Shown piece by piece: positions 21,844-31,100 of a stretch of 50,624 bases of DNA (the stretch's first letter is position 1; every line of letters starts with the position of its first letter). The notes under the pieces are model-generated. The model made no database searches. It saw only the letters and a program-made list of their open reading frames with translations, and had not been told where the DNA came from. The stretch comes from Blastocatellia bacterium (GTDB taxonomy: Bacteria; Acidobacteriota; Blastocatellia; Pyrinomonadales; Pyrinomonadaceae): contig PMSM01000008.1 in the NCBI GenBank assembly GCA_003168335.1, forward strand, positions 1-50,624. The letters run 5' to 3'. Made by a program: the position numbers and the translations under genes.

Positions 21844-23067
21844 ATGGAAATACGCGAACAGAAAGCACTTGAGATAGCAGCGAAATCAAAACTCACGCGC
21901 AAGGGCGACACGTGGTTAGTCCCCTCTCAGGCCGGGCCAAAGAAGTACACGGTCGATCCTAATCCGCAAGAGCCGCATTGCACCTGTCCAGACTTTGAAG
22001 CGCGCCAACTGCGCTGCAAACATATTTTCGCAGTCGAGTACACGATAGAGCGCGAGCAGACCGCAGACGGTCAGACCATCGTGACGGAGAGTGTTAGAGT
22101 CACGCAAAAAACTTACACTCAGGATTGGCCCGCATACAACAAAGCACAGACAAACGAGAAGGCGCACTTTTTAGCTTTCCTTTATGAGCTATGCAGCAAC
22201 GTCGAAGAGCCGGTGCAGACTTTCGGACGCCCGCGCTTGCCGCTTGCGGATATTATTTTCAGCGCGACGTTCAAGACCTATTCGACTGTTAGCGGACGGC
22301 GGCTCATGAGTGATTTGCGCGACGCTAAGGCGAAAGGCTATCTCTCAAAGATGCCGTCTTACAATTCGCTTTTCGATTACCTGAACATGGCATCGCTTAC
22401 CCCGTACCTGAAACAGTTAATCGCGGAAAGCAGCTTGCCTCTGAAGTCTATCGAAACAGACTTCGCGGTTGATTCATCCGGCTTTTCGACTACCAGTTAC
22501 GTGCGATGGTTCGATGTGAAGTATGGCGGCAATGAGGATTGGCACGACTGGATCAAGATGCACCTGATGTGCGGTACGTCAACACATATCGTAACGAGCG
22601 TTGAACTGAGCCGGGCGCGAGCGCATGATAGCCCGTATTACAAACCTCTTGTTGATGCGACCGCAAAGAGCGGTTTCAACATGCAGGAAGTATCAGCCGA
22701 CAAAGCCTATATCAGCGAAGACAATCTTCGCGCGACCGTCGCACATGGCGCAACGCCGTACATTCCCTTCAAGTCAAATATTACGGCTGTGTCAGGTAAT
22801 AAGAAGAAAGATGAACTCTGGAAAAAGCTTTTCCATTTCTATAGCTTCAAGCGTGAGGAATTCTTAGCCCACTACCACAAGCGATCAAACGTCGAAACCA
22901 CGTTCTCTATGATCAAAGCAAAGTTTGGCGAGCGGTTGCGGAGTAAGACTGAGACAGCGCAAATCAACGAGGCTCTATGCAAAGTGTTGTGTCATAATCT
23001 CTGCGTAGTGATTCAATCAATGTACGAGTTGGGCGTTGACCCGACGTTTGGAGTTGCAGCCGCGTGA
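21844..23067 (+). CDS. DDE transposase with N-terminal SWIM zinc finger
   Basis: 407 residues from ATG at 21844 with AAGGA upstream. N-terminal SWIM-type finger C46-x-C48-x9-C58-x-H60 (HCTCPDFEARQLRCKH). The catalytic core is of the IS4/IS5-like DDE_Tnp_1 type: D210 in VDSSGFSTTSYVRWFD, D286 in VSADKAYISEDN, and E351 in RSNVETTFSMIKAKFGERL, all present and well spaced, so probably active. A HDW-rich strand (DWHDWIKMHLMCG) lies between the first two. The stop TGA overlaps the GTG start of the methyltransferase gene (GTGA), so the two are probably translationally coupled. It presumably acts on the TGCCCGAA-type sites at the element ends. Confidence 0.9.
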   Translation: MEIREQKALEIAAKSKLTRKGDTWLVPSQAGPKKYTVDPNPQEPHCTCPDFEARQLRCKHIFAVEYTIEREQTADGQTIVTESVRVTQKTYTQDWPAYNKAQTNEKAHFLAFLYELCSNVEEPVQTFGRPRLPLADIIFSATFKTYSTVSGRRLMSDLRDAKAKGYLSKMPSYNSLFDYLNMASLTPYLKQLIAESSLPLKSIETDFAVDSSGFSTTSYVRWFDVKYGGNEDWHDWIKMHLMCGTSTHIVTSVELSRARAHDSPYYKPLVDATAKSGFNMQEVSADKAYISEDNLRATVAHGATPYIPFKSNITAVSGNKKKDELWKKLFHFYSFKREEFLAHYHKRSNVETTFSMIKAKFGERLRSKTETAQINEALCKVLCHNLCVVIQSMYELGVDPTFGVAAA

Positions 23068-24689
23068 ACACTCTCTACTACGGCGACAATCTTTCAATTC
23101 TGCGCGAGCATATTGCCGATGCTTCCGTAGACCTGATCTATCTTGACCCGCCGTTCAACTCCAAAGCGACCTATAACCTTCTTTTTAGATCGCCAAAGGG
23201 CCAGCAATCAAACGCACAAATTGAAGCGTTTGAGGATACATGGCACTGGGGCGACGAAGCTGAAAAAGAATTTCAGGAGCTAATCCATCAACCGAACACA
23301 GACGTATCAGAAATGATGCAAGCTCTCCGTCGCTTTCTCGGTGAAAACGACATGATGGCGTATCTCACGATGATCGCTAATCGGCTGATAGAGCTGCATC
23401 GCATCCTAAAGAATACAGGGACTCTCTATCTTCATTGTGATCCCACTGCTAGCCATTATCTCAAGATCGTTCTTGACGGAGTATTTGGCAAAGAAAATTT
23501 TCGCAATGAGATTGTCTGGCAACGGACTAACGCGCATAACATGAGAACTAAGGGATATGTTCGCGCCAATGACACGATCTTTATCTACGCCAAAACGGAT
23601 GAGTTTACCTTTAACGAGCAGTATACCGAATACGGCCCGGAACAGATGAGCAGATACAAGCCGGATGAAAATGGCAGGCTCTATAAGGCGGAGAATCTAA
23701 CTTTTTCTAATCCAAATCCCCATCGTCAGTTTACATGGCGCGGAACTACGCCGCCGCCCAACCGTTCCTGGGGCGCTTCACTTGAACAGTTGGAGCAGTT
23801 TTATGCCGATGGCCGCATCCTTCTCAGGAAGGACGGGTCGCCCAGAATGGATGGCCTCAAGGTGTACCTCGATGAAATGAAAGGCAAGCCGCTCACAACT
23901 AACTGGACTGACATCGACCGGATAAGCAATACGTCCGGTGAGCGCCTTGGCTATCCCACGCAAAAACCGCTCGCCCTTCTCGAGCGAATAGTTGCAGTCA
24001 GTAGCAACGAAAACGATATTGTTTTAGATCCGTTCTGCGGATGCGGAACAACAATTCATGCCGCCGAAAAACTAAAGCGGAAATGGATCGGAATCGACAT
24101 AACACACCTTGCGATTAGCTTAATCGAGAAGCGACTGCGAGACGCCTTTCCTAGTATTGTTTTTGAGGTTCACGGAACGCCGAAAGACCTTGAGAGTGCC
24201 CGCGACCTATCACAGCGAGACAAGTATCAGTTTCAATGGTGGGCTTGCTCGCTTGTGAACGCGCAACCATATCAGGGAAAGAAGAAGGGCGCAGACAGTG
24301 GCATTGACGGCTTGATCTTCTTTCAGGATGATAAGAGCGGAGCAAAGAAGATTGTTGTTTCGGTCAAGGGAGGCGAGAACGTGGGCGTGCCTATGATCCG
24401 CGACTTAGGCCACGTCATTGATCGCGAGAAGGCGTCCATCGGTCTATTTGTCACTCTAGCCGATCCAACTAGCCCTATGACGAAAGAAGCGGTCACGGCT
24501 GGCTACTATGAAAGTCCGACGGGTGCCAGTTTTCCTAAAATACAGATACTCACGATCAAGGGACTATTAGACGGATCAGAGCGACCGCGTTATCCAGACT
24601 TGATGCAGGGTGGTTTGATGTTCAAGAAGGCGAAAAAAGAAGTAGCTGAAACTCAACTCACGTTAGGCGATGGTAATGAGAAGCATTAA
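23064..24689 (+). CDS. DNA methyltransferase fused to a PD-(D/E)XK-like nuclease domain
   Basis: 541 residues. Start GTG at 23064 inside the transposase stop. Motif IV DPPFNS at residues 28-33 comes before motif I DPFCGCGTT at 322-330, the beta-class order of N6-adenine or N4-cytosine methyltransferases; a target-recognition region fills the centre. The C-terminal part carries SGIDGLIFF near 412 and IVVSVKGG near 431, an Mrr-like arrangement (D ... x-V-K) of a PD-(D/E)XK restriction nuclease. This would combine modification and cleavage in one chain, as in type IIG or related enzymes, but the nuclease assignment rests on short motifs. It may protect or regulate the element, or serve as a stabilising restriction system. 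Confidence 0.85.
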   Translation: MNTLYYGDNLSILREHIADASVDLIYLDPPFNSKATYNLLFRSPKGQQSNAQIEAFEDTWHWGDEAEKEFQELIHQPNTDVSEMMQALRRFLGENDMMAYLTMIANRLIELHRILKNTGTLYLHCDPTASHYLKIVLDGVFGKENFRNEIVWQRTNAHNMRTKGYVRANDTIFIYAKTDEFTFNEQYTEYGPEQMSRYKPDENGRLYKAENLTFSNPNPHRQFTWRGTTPPPNRSWGASLEQLEQFYADGRILLRKDGSPRMDGLKVYLDEMKGKPLTTNWTDIDRISNTSGERLGYPTQKPLALLERIVAVSSNENDIVLDPFCGCGTTIHAAEKLKRKWIGIDITHLAISLIEKRLRDAFPSIVFEVHGTPKDLESARDLSQRDKYQFQWWACSLVNAQPYQGKKKGADSGIDGLIFFQDDKSGAKKIVVSVKGGENVGVPMIRDLGHVIDREKASIGLFVTLADPTSPMTKEAVTAGYYESPTGASFPKIQILTIKGLLDGSERPRYPDLMQGGLMFKKAKKEVAETQLTLGDGNEKH

Positions 24690-24709
24690 CGCGCGGATCG
24701 CCGAGACGA

Positions 24710-24767
24710 CAGACTTTTCGGGCAGCAGCCTAACTTTTCGGGCAAGAGGCACTATTCGGGCAAAGCT
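24710..24767. repeat. Transposon right end with three GCCCGAA sites
   Basis: Three inverted-orientation sites: GACTTTTCGGGCAG (24712-24725), AACTTTTCGGGCAA (24732-24745) and ACTATTCGGGCAAAGCT (24751-24767). Read inward from the right, the outermost begins AGCTTTGCCCGAA, identical to the left terminus. Confidence 0.82.
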
Positions 24768-24776
24768 AGTTCAACC
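24768..24776. repeat. Target-site duplication, right copy (AGTTCAACC)
   Basis: Direct repeat of 17728-17736, immediately outside the right terminal repeat. Confidence 0.85.
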
Positions 24777-25431
24777 TTTAGCTTGCTGATTACAGACCCA
24801 CACTCTAAGCTGACTGACCCACTACCATCTCCCTGACTTATGACACTGCGATTCCTGACTAGTTAGTGCAAAACCCCTTGGTTTCGTTTCACCTTTATTT
24901 TCTTGTCTATAAAATAAGACGGTTGAATCTGGATTCGGTTAACTCTTATCGAAACATTTTCATTCACGCCTCGCTTCAGGAGGTTAGTCGGGCCTTGCCT
25001 TCAACTAACCTGGCCCTTTCAAGAAGCTACGAGAAAGCCTTCATAAAGGTTGCCAAAGATCTGTGGGGAGCGCGGACGGGCGGGTTCCCCGCGCGGACAG
25101 CCCGCGTGGGGTGCTCGACTCGTCCGCATTGAGCGCGAAGCGTGAACAATAACTTTGTAGCCTGCGGAACAGGCGAAAGCATAAAGCCTGGGCTGGAGCG
25201 CAGCGGAACCCCAGGATTCGGCACGCCGATTGGTGTTGAGCCCGCGAAGCGGGCGGCAGCAACGCATCAAACGGTGATACGAAACGAATGAATCGTCGCC
25301 GCTGTCGCCCGCTTCGCGGGCTCAGCTTAATTCTAATCTTGCTTCCTGGGACTCACGCCTCAGGCTTGATGCTGACACCCGCTCCGCGGGTTGAGACAAA
25401 CTAAGGCTTGTTGAGGTCGTTCAGAACTTCC
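24777..25431. other. Displaced upstream region of the STAS gene plus repeats
   Basis: Before the insertion, the first bases here were contiguous with the STAS gene leader at 17703-17727. No gene is recognisable. The sequence to about 25020 is unremarkable; the rest is occupied by repeat family D. Confidence 0.6.
25160..25395. repeat. Nested inverted-repeat element, family D copy 2
   Basis: Outer arms 25160-25215 (GCCTGCGGAACAGGCGAAAG, then CATAAAGCCTGGG) and 25345-25395 (inverted: CAGGCTTGATGCTGACACCC). Inner arms 25238-25260 and 25301-25323, built on GAGCCCGCGAAGCGGGCG, form a near-perfect inverted pair. Organisation matches copy 1 at 17091-17328. Confidence 0.8.
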
Positions 25432-26139
25432 CTAAGGTTTCGTGATCGTGAGACCGGTCACGATGACCTCGGTGTTATGTGCGAAGCGGATGCCGTACAC
25501 GCCGTCAGTTGACTTGAGTTTACCGGCAGCTACCAGCGCCGACTTGTCATAGCTCGCGACGACTTTGTTGTTGATCGAGCACTCGACCTTGTCACCTCTC
25601 ACTGAAATCGCAATCTCCTGGGTTACCGGTTCGCCCACGGCAGCCGCCTTGTTCACCGCCGGATCCGCAGCGCCACGCCCATTCATTTGAAAGGGAGCTG
25701 GTCCGAAACCGCGAACGATGAAGTTGCCGTTACCATAAGCCGCACAGTACAAGTAGCTCTGCTGGTCCGTTCCCAGATCATTACCCGCAATTACGATCCC
25801 GTACGGGTGTGGGTGACTATTCAGGTTCATGTACTTCGGTTCCTTGAACGTAGCCTTTACGGTGTAGTCTCCGGACGCTTTGTTAGCTGGATTCCAGTAA
25901 GTCACGGCCGGACCGGTAGTGACGTGGAAAGCATCGCCGTCTTTGGCAAACCTTGCGCTGTTGAGGGTCATCCCGGCGGCCTCTTCCCTGGCGTCGATCT
26001 TTCCGATCCAGCCTGGGACCGACACTCCGCCCCCAGCAACTCCGCGGGAAGTCTCTGTCTGACCTCCCTGAGAAAAGGCCGCCGTGGGAATTAAGATGGC
26101 TGCAAGAAGAGCTAGCGCGAAAACGTAAGTGCGTCGCAT
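25432..26139 (-). CDS. Secreted LamG/DUF1080-like beta-sandwich protein
   Basis: 235 residues with a clear signal peptide (RRTYVFALALLAAILIPTAAFSQ) from ATG at 26139, preceded by AGGAGG. The mature part (residues 24-235) shows strands with GDYTVKATFKEP, HPHPYGIVIAGNDLG, YLYCAAYGNGNFIVRGFG, ISVRGDKVECSINNKVVASYDK and GVYGIRFAHNTEVIVTGL, the pattern of concanavalin-like DUF1080 or LamG domains that bind carbohydrate or decorate cell-surface enzymes. No catalytic residues are evident. Monocistronic, between a repeat cluster and a tRNA remnant. Confidence 0.75.
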   Translation of the reverse strand: MRRTYVFALALLAAILIPTAAFSQGGQTETSRGVAGGGVSVPGWIGKIDAREEAAGMTLNSARFAKDGDAFHVTTGPAVTYWNPANKASGDYTVKATFKEPKYMNLNSHPHPYGIVIAGNDLGTDQQSYLYCAAYGNGNFIVRGFGPAPFQMNGRGAADPAVNKAAAVGEPVTQEIAISVRGDKVECSINNKVVASYDKSALVAAGKLKSTDGVYGIRFAHNTEVIVTGLTITKP

Positions 26140-26308
26140 GTTTTGAAATCCTCCTGAAACCGAAGTAAGAATGGACAGAATTTACACGATTGACACGATT
26201 GGCCAGAATAACAGAAGAGCAGGGCAAGTTACTTCTCTAATCAGGTGCTTGCTGTAAATCCTGTCCTCTGGTTCGCGTTGAATGTGAGGGCTGACTCTTT
26301 GAAAAAAA

Positions 26309-26353
26309 TGGTAGGCGCGTGGGGATTTGAACCCCAGACTCCTACCGTGTCAA
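26309..26353 (-). pseudogene. 3' half of tRNA-Val (GAC): attachment-site-like remnant
   Basis: Read on the minus strand: anticodon loop TTGACAC, 3' stem GGTAG, short variable region, T arm GGGGTTCAAATCCCC, acceptor half CGCGCCT, then A and CCA, followed by a T-run. The 5' half (acceptor AGGCGCG, D arm, CTACC) is absent, so it is not a working tRNA. A fragment running from the anticodon loop to CCA is the classic product of tRNA-targeted integrase recombination. Confidence 0.72.
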
Positions 26354-26718
26354 CGCCGTCCCAGCTCAATTCGCATAACGCGTAATCGTTCCTGTCGCCA
26401 TAAACTTGATCAAAGCGGCGAGAGAAGCCACGTCCACGCTCTACGAATCGAATAGAGCGTCAGCTTAGTCTGCCAAAAATGTCGAACTACTCTTCGCCGA
26501 CGAATCAGACAGTTTCCACAAAGCAGTTCCTGGCACAAAAGTTCAGCAGGTTTTGCGCGATCGCTTTGGCGGAGATTTGTCTTACCGAACTGAGTCATGA
26601 TCAATTCGTGAGTGGGATTTGCAGAACGTCGTGGCGTTTAACCATTTGAACGGATGCCGTGAGACATGGCACCAGCAGATTGCAATTCAACTACAAATCA
26701 ACCCTGTCAGAGAATTAA
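26354..26718. other. Gap between tRNA remnant and efflux operon
   Basis: 365 bp with no gene I can support. A 64-codon minus frame at 26410-26604 is rich in Arg, Leu and Trp and shows no family resemblance. No terminator hairpin for the upstream efflux operon was recognised. Confidence 0.45.
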
Positions 26719-28179
26719 TCATTTTTGCCAACCCCCGCCTAGAGCCTTGTATAGTTGGACCAGCGACAATAACTCGTTGCGTCTGGTCTGAGTCAGGCTC
26801 AACTCGGCGCTGAAGAGATCGCGGTCAGCATCCAGTGCGTTCAGCAGCGTATCGACCCCGCCTTGATAGCGCAGGTATGACAACCGCGAGCGATCTCGAA
26901 GTGTGGTCACCAGCAATTCCTGCTGCGCGCGAACCTCTTTCACTTTGCGGTATTGGACCAGCGCATCCGAAACCTCTCGGAAGGCGACCTGTATTGCCTG
27001 CTGATACTGAGCAAGCGCGTATTCGCGCTGCGCCTTCGCAAGTTTCACATTTGATTTCAGCGCGCCCGCCACAAAGAGCGGCTGTGCGATCTGAGGCAGA
27101 AAGTTCCAGGTTGCGCCCGGTCCACTGAACAGATTCGAGAGGTCACCGCTCTGAAATCCGAAGAACCCGGTCAGACTGATTCTCGGAAAGTAGGCCGCCC
27201 TGGCAGCGTAAACAAGCGCATGTTGCGCCTCAAGATTCTCCTCCGCGGAACGGATGTCCGGTCGGCGTTCGAGCAGGGCAGAAGGCAACCCGGCAGGCAG
27301 AGATGGCACTTCCTGCTGCTGAGCCAGCGAAGGACCGCGCAGAATTGCCCCGGGACTATTGCCCAATAAGAGACTAATCTGATTCTCTGTCTGCGCGATC
27401 AACCGCTCGGCGTCGGGGATGGTCTGCGATGCCTGGTAGACCAACTCTTCAGCTTGCCGCACCTCCAACATCGACGCGACGCCACCTTGCTCACGGATCT
27501 TAATGAGTCGCAGCGAATCCTCCCGGGTTGCCAGTGTGTGCCGTGCAATATCCAATTCGCTGTCCAACTCAAGCAGACTGAAATACTCGGTCGCCACATC
27601 GCTCACGATCGTTGTCATCACACCTTTGCGGTCTTCTTCCGAAGCCCGCAGTTCAGCGCGCGCCGCTTTAGTTTGCTGGCGCAGACGTCCCCAAATATCA
27701 ATTTCAAAGGTGAGCAGATTAAGTAAGACGTCGCCAAAGGTGCGGGGTTTTGCTTTTTGACCCGCTCCGACCGCACCGCCGTTATTGGATAAGCGCGTTT
27801 TAGTAAGGTCCGCCGTGGCCACCAACTCCGGGAACTGATTCGAGCGGACCAGCCCGACGTTGGCTCGCTCTGCGTCGATGCGCGCGATGGCCTTACGCAG
27901 ATCGTAATTCTGAACGAAGGCGGTTTGGATTAATTTCTGAAGTTCCGGGTCCTTGAAAACCTCAAACCACTTGAGGTCGCCAATCGAGTTCGGGTCAGGC
28001 GACGTGGTTTCTCCGCGAAAGGTGTCAGGTGTTTTGACCTCCGGCCGCTGATACTTCTTTTGGCCTACAACGCTGCCGCTGCCAAACAGCAGAACTGTGA
28101 TCATCGCCGCGCCTATTGGTCTCTTCATCATTTTTCGTAAGTGCCGACCGCGGTTTTCATCGCAACCCATCTCAATCAC
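26719..28179 (-). CDS. RND efflux outer membrane factor (TolC/OprM-like)
   Basis: 486 residues as opened at GTG 28179, which overlaps the RND gene stop; ATG at 28170 or 28128 are alternatives, the last giving a compact signal peptide (MKRPIGAAMITVLLFGSG). Two OEP repeats: PELQKLIQTAFVQNYDLRKAIARIDAERANVGLVRS in the first half, and LLERRPDIRSAEENLEAQHALVYAARAAYFPRISLTGFFG in the second, a NodT/OprM hallmark. It has no N-terminal Cys lipobox, unlike many OprM proteins. It forms the exit duct of the tripartite pump; last gene of the MFP-RND-OMF operon. Confidence 0.92.
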   Translation of the reverse strand: MIEMGCDENRGRHLRKMMKRPIGAAMITVLLFGSGSVVGQKKYQRPEVKTPDTFRGETTSPDPNSIGDLKWFEVFKDPELQKLIQTAFVQNYDLRKAIARIDAERANVGLVRSNQFPELVATADLTKTRLSNNGGAVGAGQKAKPRTFGDVLLNLLTFEIDIWGRLRQQTKAARAELRASEEDRKGVMTTIVSDVATEYFSLLELDSELDIARHTLATREDSLRLIKIREQGGVASMLEVRQAEELVYQASQTIPDAERLIAQTENQISLLLGNSPGAILRGPSLAQQQEVPSLPAGLPSALLERRPDIRSAEENLEAQHALVYAARAAYFPRISLTGFFGFQSGDLSNLFSGPGATWNFLPQIAQPLFVAGALKSNVKLAKAQREYALAQYQQAIQVAFREVSDALVQYRKVKEVRAQQELLVTTLRDRSRLSYLRYQGGVDTLLNALDADRDLFSAELSLTQTRRNELLSLVQLYKALGGGWQK

Positions 28180-31100
28180 CGGACGCTGGTTCTGGCAGGT
28201 CGGGTGTGGCGTCCGACATATCCGGCACGTGTTTCTTGCCCTTGCCCGACCACTTCTCCACCAGGTAAAAGGTCACCGGAATGACAAAAATCGCAATCGA
28301 AGTGGCCGCCAACATGCCGACGATCACGACCGTCCCAAGAATTCGCCGCGACGCGGCGCCCGAGCCCGACGCGATCCACAGTGGGACGCAGCCGAAAATG
28401 AAAGCGAACGAAGTCATGAGAATCGGCCGCAAACGCAGCCGCGCTCCGATGAGCGCAGCCTCCGCCAGTTCTCGGCCTTTGTCTACCTCAGCTTTTGCGA
28501 ACTCAACGATCAGGACCGCGTTCTTTGCGGCGAGCCCAACGAGCACGATCAAACCGATCTGCGCATAGACATCCAGGTCATAGCCGCGGAGAAGGAGGCC
28601 AACGAAGGCCCCAAAAATCGCGATGGGCACTGTCAGCAATACCGCGAACGGCAGTGACCAACTTTCATAGAGAGCCGCCAGGATTAAAAACACTATGACG
28701 ATCGACAATCCGAAGACCGCCCCGGCGGTGCCCGAAGCTTTTCTTTCCTGATAAGAAAGGTCGGCCCAATCGTAACTCATGTCCGGCGGCAGCACTTGCT
28801 GCGCTACCTCCTCGAGCGCGGCCATGGCTTGCCCCGAACTGTAACCCGGCGCGGCCGCCCCGATGATCTGGGCTGCGCGATAAGCGTTGAAGCGATTTGT
28901 GTACTCCGGGCCGAAGACCCTTCTCGTCGTCACCAACGCAGAAAGGGGCACCATGTTCTGATCGTTGTTACGCACATAAAACCCGCCGATGTTCTGTTCG
29001 GTGAGACGATCTTCTCCTTCTGCTTGCAGGAACACTCGCCACTGTCGACCGAACCGGTTGAACTGATTGAGAAACAGTCCGCCAAGAAACGCCTGCATCG
29101 TCTGATAGACATCGCCGACCGCCACGCCTTGCTTCAACGCTTTGTCACGATCTACATCGGCGTAGATCTGCGGTACCGCGGCCGAGAACTGCGAGTTAAC
29201 GTTCGCGAGTTCCGGACGCTTTCGCGCCGCGTCTAGAAACTTCTGCAGATTTTGAGCGAGGTAGTCCGGTGTACCGCCGCTGCGGTCCTGCAGCCAGAAG
29301 GAAAATCCTCCCGACGCGCCCAGGCCCGGGATCGAAGGCGGCATGAAAGTGGCGGCGGTCGCCTCGGTCACCTGGCTGGCGAGCGCGCCGTTGAGTTTCT
29401 CGAGAATTGCCCGGGCTTCAATGTTGCGCTCGTCCGAGGGCTTCAAGGCGACAAAGAAAAAGGCGTTGTAGCTCGCCGAAACTCGAGTCAGCAGACTGAA
29501 TCCGATAATCGCGTTGTAGTACTGAACCCCATCTGTCTTCGCGAGAATCGCATCAATCTTTTTACACACCTGGTCCGTTCTTTCGAGCGAAGCCGCAGGT
29601 GGTAGCTGCACGTTCAGCAACATGTAGCCATAGTCTTCTTCCGGAAGAAAGCTCGTTGGCAGCTTGCGGCCAATGACCCCATCCAGGACGGCGAAGACGA
29701 GCAGGATCAACCCTCCGACGATCGCTTTGCGGATCAGCCCATGACTCAAGTTGACGTAACCTCGCGTCACTCTGGCAAAGACCCAATTGAAGAGCCAGAA
29801 GAATCGTCCCAGCGGTCCCCGGGTTGCTTTGCGGGGTCGGAGCAGCATGGCCGAAAGCGCCGGCGACAAAGTTAGCGCATTAAACGCCGAGATGAGCACG
29901 GAGATCGCGATCGTCACGGCGAACTGCTTATTCAGACGACCCTGGATTCCGGACACGAAAGCAATCGGCAGGAACACCGATGACAGAATCAGCGCAATCG
30001 CGATCACCGGTCCGGAAACTTCTTCCATCGCCCTGAGCGTCGCATCGCGCGGGCTCATGCCCTCTTCAATGTGGTGCTCCACTGCCTCGACCACCACGAT
30101 GGCGTCGTCTACCACCAGACCGATTGCGAGCACGAGGCCGAACAGTGACAGAGTGTTGATCGAAAAGCCGAGCAGCGGGAAAACGGCGAATGGTCCGATC
30201 AGCGACACCGGAACGGCGATCATCGGGATCAGCGTTGCGCGCCAATTCTGCAGGAACACAAAAACGACGAGGATAACGAGGACGATGGCGATGGATAGCG
30301 TCTTGATGATTTCACTGATGCCCTCGGTGACGGGACGTGTGGTGTCGAGCGAGACTGCATAGTCAAGGTCGGGTGGAAAGCGCTCTTTCAACTGCGCGAT
30401 TGCCTTCTTGACTCCGGCGGCGACTTCGAGTGCGTTCGATCCAGGCGTCTGAAAAACCGCGATGAGACTGCCCGGCTGGCCGTTGAACCTCGTGAGCTGT
30501 TGGTAATTGAGAGCTCCGAGATTGATGCGGGAGATGTCCTTCATCCGCACCACCGAGCCGTCGGGATTGGAGCGCACGACGATCTGTTCAAACTCCTCCG
30601 GCGTCTGCAGGCGCCCCTCCGCGCGCACTGTGTAAGTCTTCTCTTTTCCCTTCGGCCCCGGTTCCGCGCCAACTTGCCCTGCCGGGTTAACGGTACTTTG
30701 CTGCTGGACAGCGCGGGCCAGATCGGGAACCGTCAAACCGAGCTTCGCCAGCGCGTCCGGCTTGACCCAGATGCGCATCGAGTAATCGCTGGCGCCGAAA
30801 AGCCTAACCTCGCCGACACCAGGGACGCGGTAAAGAGCATCGTTGATATTGATGTTCGCGTAGTTGCCGAGAAAAAGGGAGTCGTAAGTCTTGTTGGGAG
30901 AGAACAGCGAGATTATCAGCATCGGCAGCCCCGTCGATTTCCGCATCGTCAAACCGAACTGGTTGACGTCGGCAGGCAGATTCGGCTGCGCCTGGGCCAT
31001 CCGGTTTTGTACGTTGACCTGATCGGTGTTCGGGTTGGTATCAACATCGAAGGTGACGTTCAGCGCCATCGTGCCGTCGTTGGCGTTGGTGGACTGCATG

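Larger units (their letters stand above)
17737..24767. mobile_element. 7.0-kb transposon with SWIM/DDE transposase, methyltransferase-nuclease and class II tRNA
   Basis: Both ends carry the perfect 13-bp inverted repeat AGCTTTGCCCGAA (17737-17749 and, inverted, 24755-24767), flanked by the 9-bp direct repeat AGTTCAACC. Inside lie a membrane protein, two small minus-strand genes, a 299-residue protein, a tRNA, a small RHH-like protein, the transposase (D210, D286, E351, SWIM finger) and a methyltransferase-nuclease fusion that overlaps it by one GTGA. The interior is visibly less GC-rich than the flanks. The complete ends and perfect duplication suggest recent insertion. DDE transposases making 9-bp duplications are known, but I do not recognise this cargo combination. 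Confidence 0.87.

Noticed and set aside
24834-24845. TGACTTATGACA as a third Crp/Fnr-type operator
   Set aside because: It differs by one base from the palindrome at 45310, breaks the symmetry, and lies in an unlinked region; a chance match is likely.
12838-25395. The palindromic repeats as CRISPR arrays
   Set aside because: They occur as inverted pairs with variable spacing rather than as regularly spaced direct repeats, and no cas gene is present.
26309-26400. A functional tRNA gene at this site
   Set aside because: Only the 3' half is present; the sequence in place of the 5' half does not pair with the acceptor, D-arm or 5' anticodon stem.
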